DNA of 64,000 nt from Solimonas fluminis (GTDB taxonomy: Bacteria; Pseudomonadota; Gammaproteobacteria; Nevskiales; Nevskiaceae), in NCBI RefSeq assembly GCF_002930645.1, contig NZ_PSNW01000010.1, positions 109,391 through 173,390 of the forward strand. The letters run 5' to 3'. The position numbers and the translations under genes are program-made. Each line of letters begins with the position of its first letter. Positions within the stretch are counted from its first letter, which is position 1. The notes beneath the pieces were generated by a model. The model ran no database searches. It saw nothing but the letters and a program-made list of their open reading frames with translations, and had not been told where the DNA came from. Below, in pieces: positions 61,525 to 64,000 of this stretch.

Positions 61525-62367
61525 TCAGCGATCGCGGAACTGCGCTTCCACGCGCTCATCCTGGCCCTTGACGTCCACGCAGACGGTGGCCGTCGGGCGT
61601 GCCAGCAGGCGCGGGATGCCGATGGGATCGCCGGTCTTCTCGCAGTAGCCGTACTCGCGGTTCTCCAGGCGGCGCAGGGCATCGTCGATCTTGCGGAGCA
61701 GCAGCGACTCGCGCTCGCGCAGGCGCAGATCGAGCCAATGCTCTTCCTCGGCGGTGGCGCGGTCGGCGGGGTCGGCGAAGACTTCGCGCTGGTGCAGGCG
61801 TTCCTTCACGTCCACCTCGCGTTCCAGTACCTCCGCGCGCATCTGCAGCAGGCGGTGGCGGAAGAACTCCAGCTGGGTGTCGTTCATGTAGTCGTCGTCC
61901 GACATCGCACGCAACTGATCTTCGGTCGGCAGCCCATCGAAGCTGATCGGCGTCACCGGCTTGCGCGCTGCCGGCTTCTTCGGTGCAGGCGCCGGCGCGG
62001 CCGCCTTTTTGGCCGGGGCGGAAGCGGGGGCGGCCTTGCTGCTCTTGTCGGTGCTGGCGGGTTTCATCGAGGACGTAGGAGTGGGGGACTTGGCCACAGC
62101 GGGCTTGGCCGCGGTAGCAGCGGGTTTGGTGGGGGCCTTGGCAGGCGCCGCCGGCTTCGCCGGGGCGGCCTTGGCGGCGGGCTTGGCCGCCGGTTTGGCG
62201 GCGGCGGGCTTGGCCGGGGCCTTGGCCGCCGGTGCGGGCTTCTTGCTGGTCAGGGCGCCCTTGAGCTTGCTGAGCAGTCCCGGAGCACTCTTGGAGCCGC
62301 CGGACTTCGAGGCTGCTGCCTTCGCAGGAGCCGGTTTTGCCGGGCTTTTCGTCGTTTTGGCTTTCAT
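61525..62367 (-). CDS. dksA: DksA-type transcription factor with long Lys/Ala/Pro-rich N-terminus
   Basis: 280 aa from ATG 62367. Residues 1-140 are Ala/Lys/Pro-rich and low-complexity. The C-terminal half is DksA: coiled-coil region (EREVDVKERLHQREVFADPADRATAEEE) and the zinc-finger region YGYCEKTGDPIGIPRLLARPTATVCVDVKGQ. Only two of the four zinc-finger cysteines remain (CxxT and CxxV), as in zinc-independent DksA2-type proteins. Known: DksA with ppGpp tunes rrn promoters. It is core chromosome, right of the island boundary. Confidence 0.93.
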   Translation of the reverse strand: MKAKTTKSPAKPAPAKAAASKSGGSKSAPGLLSKLKGALTSKKPAPAAKAPAKPAAAKPAAKPAAKAAPAKPAAPAKAPTKPAATAAKPAVAKSPTPTSSMKPASTDKSSKAAPASAPAKKAAAPAPAPKKPAARKPVTPISFDGLPTEDQLRAMSDDDYMNDTQLEFFRHRLLQMRAEVLEREVDVKERLHQREVFADPADRATAEEEHWLDLRLRERESLLLRKIDDALRRLENREYGYCEKTGDPIGIPRLLARPTATVCVDVKGQDERVEAQFRDR

Positions 62368-62509
62368 TTGAACCAATCTAATGCCATCTGCCTTGGCGAT
62401 GCAAAGTCGAACAAAGTCGGGGTTTATACACCCCTGGGGGGGTAGGGTCAATTGGTTCCGAATTCTCCTTCAGCGGGGCATGTGCCATGTCCGCCCGGCC
62501 CCTGAGGCC

Positions 62510-63151
62510 CTATCGGACCGCAGCTGGCATCAACCAGTTCAGCAACAGGTGTGCCGGCAGGTAGAGCAGCAGCGGGAACCCCAGCAGGACCAGCGCCAGC
62601 CAAGCTTGCCGCGGCATCCAGGACTGCGGCTTGTCGCTGTCGAACCCGTAGACGTAGTTGATGTTCACCGGTGCCAGGCCGCGGTGGGGTGACGGCGGCG
62701 GCATGAGGAAGTAGCAGACCAGGACCAGAAGGCTGGCCAACACGGTCCAGATGGGCAGGGCGCGCGGGTCGTAGCCGGTATGCAGCAGGAGATAGAGCAG
62801 CAGCACGGGCAGCCAGCCATGGAACAGCGACAGTCCCCGCAGGAAGCGCGAGCGCCGGGTCTCGAACATGTAGTCCGTCATGCCGCTGATCCGGCGCCCG
62901 AAGAGATGCCCCAGGAAGGACAGTAGCCAGAAGAGCTGCGCGATCAGGATGCCCACGGTCGCCACCGACAGCAGCAGCGCATCCTCCGTCCAGATGCCGG
63001 CGAGCGTCAGCAGCAGGGCGACATCGCAGAAGTACAGGAGGTTGGTCGGGCCGTACTGGCGAAGGTACACGGGCAGCAGCACCGCCATGAAGGCGCTGTA
63101 GGCGAGCTTCACGGCCAGCGGGATGGGTGCCTGCGCCAGGGATTCGATCAT
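62510..63151 (-). CDS. Multi-pass membrane protein of unknown function
   Basis: 213 aa from ATG 63151. Five or six hydrophobic segments (AVKLAYSAFMAVLLPVYL, LLYFCDVALLLTLAGIW, LLLSVATVGILIAQLFWLLSFLGHLFG, FHGWLPVLLLYLLLHTGYD, PIWTVLASLLVLVCYFLM, WLALVLLGFPLLLYLPAHLLLNWL), with the loop MTDYMFETRRSRFLRG. No family was recognised. It belongs to the core flank between dksA and the rrn operon. Confidence 0.75.
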   Translation of the reverse strand: MIESLAQAPIPLAVKLAYSAFMAVLLPVYLRQYGPTNLLYFCDVALLLTLAGIWTEDALLLSVATVGILIAQLFWLLSFLGHLFGRRISGMTDYMFETRRSRFLRGLSLFHGWLPVLLLYLLLHTGYDPRALPIWTVLASLLVLVCYFLMPPPSPHRGLAPVNINYVYGFDSDKPQSWMPRQAWLALVLLGFPLLLYLPAHLLLNWLMPAAVR

Positions 63152-63731
63152 CGTTTCTCGTCCGGCTGGGGGCGGCCAGCCATTCGATAGTGCCAGACCG
63201 CATGCTTGAATGGGCAGGATTTGCCGGGGGTGGCGCCACGCTGCATCACCTCGGAACGCTGGCCTTTGCTTCTTCGTTTCCCGGAAACACGCCATGCTCC
63301 TCCGAGGTCGTTCCGTCCTGCTCGCCTTCGTGCCTCTCTGAGGAGGAGGCGGGCAAGACCTTGGTGGATGTTGACGGCACGCGCAGCTGCGCTGGCCTGG
63401 TTGGTCCGGAGTTCCGGTAGATCGACGCAAGCACGCTTGCCGGCCATGTCGCTGCTGGCATGCAAGGCTTGAAATGCGGGAGGCGAAACCAGCGGATGCT
63501 TCAGGTACGGCGCGCGGTTTCTTCAAGCCGGACGGAAGGGCCGCGCCGATCTTGGGCTCTCAACGGACAAGCATTGAGCTCGCGGGCTGAAGGGGCTCGT
63601 CAGTGAGCACTATCTGTCCACATTCCGCGCAGTTGCTGGGCCTGGGTCGCGATTGCGCCCGGTCGGAGCAAAAAGATGCGGAGTAAAGTCATTTAAAAAC
63701 AGCGGGTTGAAATTTTCCTGAAAAACCCCTG
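63152..63731. other. Non-coding stretch upstream of the rrn promoter
   Basis: No supported gene. The open frames here are short, mutually antisense and lack ribosome sites. The last part (about 63681-63730) is AT-rich and lies just ahead of the rrn -35 box, so it may act as an UP element. Confidence 0.6.
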
Positions 63732-63759
63732 TTGCAGAGGGCCCGGATTCGCCTATTAT
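63732..63759 (+). promoter_or_regulatory. rRNA operon promoter with GC-rich discriminator
   Basis: TTGCAG (63732-63737) and TATTAT (63754-63759) with a 16-base spacer, then TCGCGCCCC. The GC-rich discriminator is the feature through which ppGpp and DksA restrain rrn transcription. AT-rich sequence lies upstream. Confidence 0.82.
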
Positions 63760-63988
63760 TCGCGCCCCGCTGACGGCAACGACGCAAAACGACGAAGCCT
63801 CAAAGCACTGATCTTTAAGAACAAATTAGCAAGTAATTTGTGTGGGTGCTCCCGGTGCGTGGCAGAAGCCACAGCAACACAACCGAGAGTATCAACGTAA
63901 AGCCAAACGTAAGTTGAGCATAGCGAAGATAGCTCTTACGGCACTGAAGACCCTTTTGGGGTTGAGGTGCCATCCAGTTATACATATT
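63760..63988 (+). ncRNA. rRNA operon leader with boxA-like element
   Basis: This is the 16S precursor leader. GATCTTTAAGAACA (63810-63823) is like the boxA antitermination element (TGCTCTTTAACA), and the end reads TTATACATATTTAATTG before the 16S start. Arms that pair with sequence beyond the 16S gene cannot be checked. Confidence 0.75.
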
Positions 63989-64000
63989 TAATTGGAGAGT
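63989..64000 (+). rRNA. 16S rRNA, first bases only
   Basis: TAATTGGAGAGT aligns with the start of E. coli 16S rRNA (AAATTGAAGAGT), and the gene should continue TTGATCCTGG beyond the window. Only about 12 bases are present. The promoter and leader upstream support the call. Confidence 0.85.

Noticed and set aside
62050..62360. Low-complexity repeat-like sequence (gcc/ggc runs)
   Set aside because: Not a DNA repeat array. It encodes the Ala/Lys/Pro-rich N-terminus of DksA.
61192..62445. 417-codon open frame across tRNA-Leu and antisense to dksA
   Set aside because: It begins inside the tRNA genes, and its Gly/Arg-rich part mirrors the Ala/Lys/Pro-rich region of DksA. The minus-strand DksA motif is clear.

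Overview
The window is a high-GC gammaproteobacterial chromosome segment. Three things suggest the Xanthomonadales (Lysobacterales): a tRNA-Cys remnant followed by tRNA-Leu(UAA), a two-cysteine DksA, and an rrn leader. This placement is inference from memory of those families; no search was run. About 61 kb is accessory DNA (a metal-resistance genomic island that runs off the left edge). The last ~2.7 kb is core chromosome: tRNA-Leu, dksA, a membrane protein, and the promoter and leader of an rRNA operon whose 16S gene starts at the last bases.

Layout. (1) 1-540: 5' part of an AraC-type regulator, minus strand. (2) 0.8-8.3 kb: a cusCBA copper/silver RND operon with small exported proteins before and after it, ending in a strong terminator. 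(3) 8.5-12.8 kb: small copper-handling proteins (two Csp-like bundles, DUF305), plus a YheT-type hydrolase and a nuclease-like protein that look unrelated to metals. (4) 23.6-12.9 kb, minus strand: a compact run of ten genes: Cys/His-rich exported protein, TolC-type lipoprotein with a Met-rich tail, Met-rich periplasmic protein, multicopper oxidase, cytochrome c/NTF2-like fusion, Cu(I) P-type ATPase, rhodanese-class III nucleotide cyclase fusion, outer-membrane barrel, DUF411, MerR regulator. (5) 23.7-29.2 kb: TonB-dependent receptor with a Fur-like box, then copZ-copA-cueR with MerR-type promoters. (6) 29.3-33.3 kb: a CadR/PbrR regulator divergent from two short CDF proteins and a PbrT-like FTR1-cytochrome c fusion. 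(7) 33.5-50.9 kb: two czcCBA-type RND operons, one carrying a PII-like gene and a membrane methyltransferase, with CzcD-like and dmeR/dmeF-like genes between them and an NreB-like MFS exporter at the end. (8) 51.1-55.3 kb: a Gabija-type gajA-gajB pair whose last codons overlap a DUF4238 gene. (9) 55.3-61.3 kb: mobility end: a tyrosine recombinase overlapping a PIN-like gene, a divergent KfrA-like protein, a DUF1232 protein, a DNA methyltransferase, an AlpA-like excisionase candidate, and a tRNA-Cys 3' half.

How it fits together. The right end of the island is marked by the 3' half of a tRNA-Cys gene with no matching 5' half, which is what integration into a tRNA gene leaves. The cargo combines export of copper, zinc, cadmium, lead, cobalt and nickel across both membranes, periplasmic copper oxidation and storage, and at least four dedicated metal sensors, with a phage-defence module beside the integrase. 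The least explained part is the 23.6-12.9 kb operon, where a copper pump is translationally coupled to a rhodanese-nucleotide cyclase and an outer-membrane barrel.
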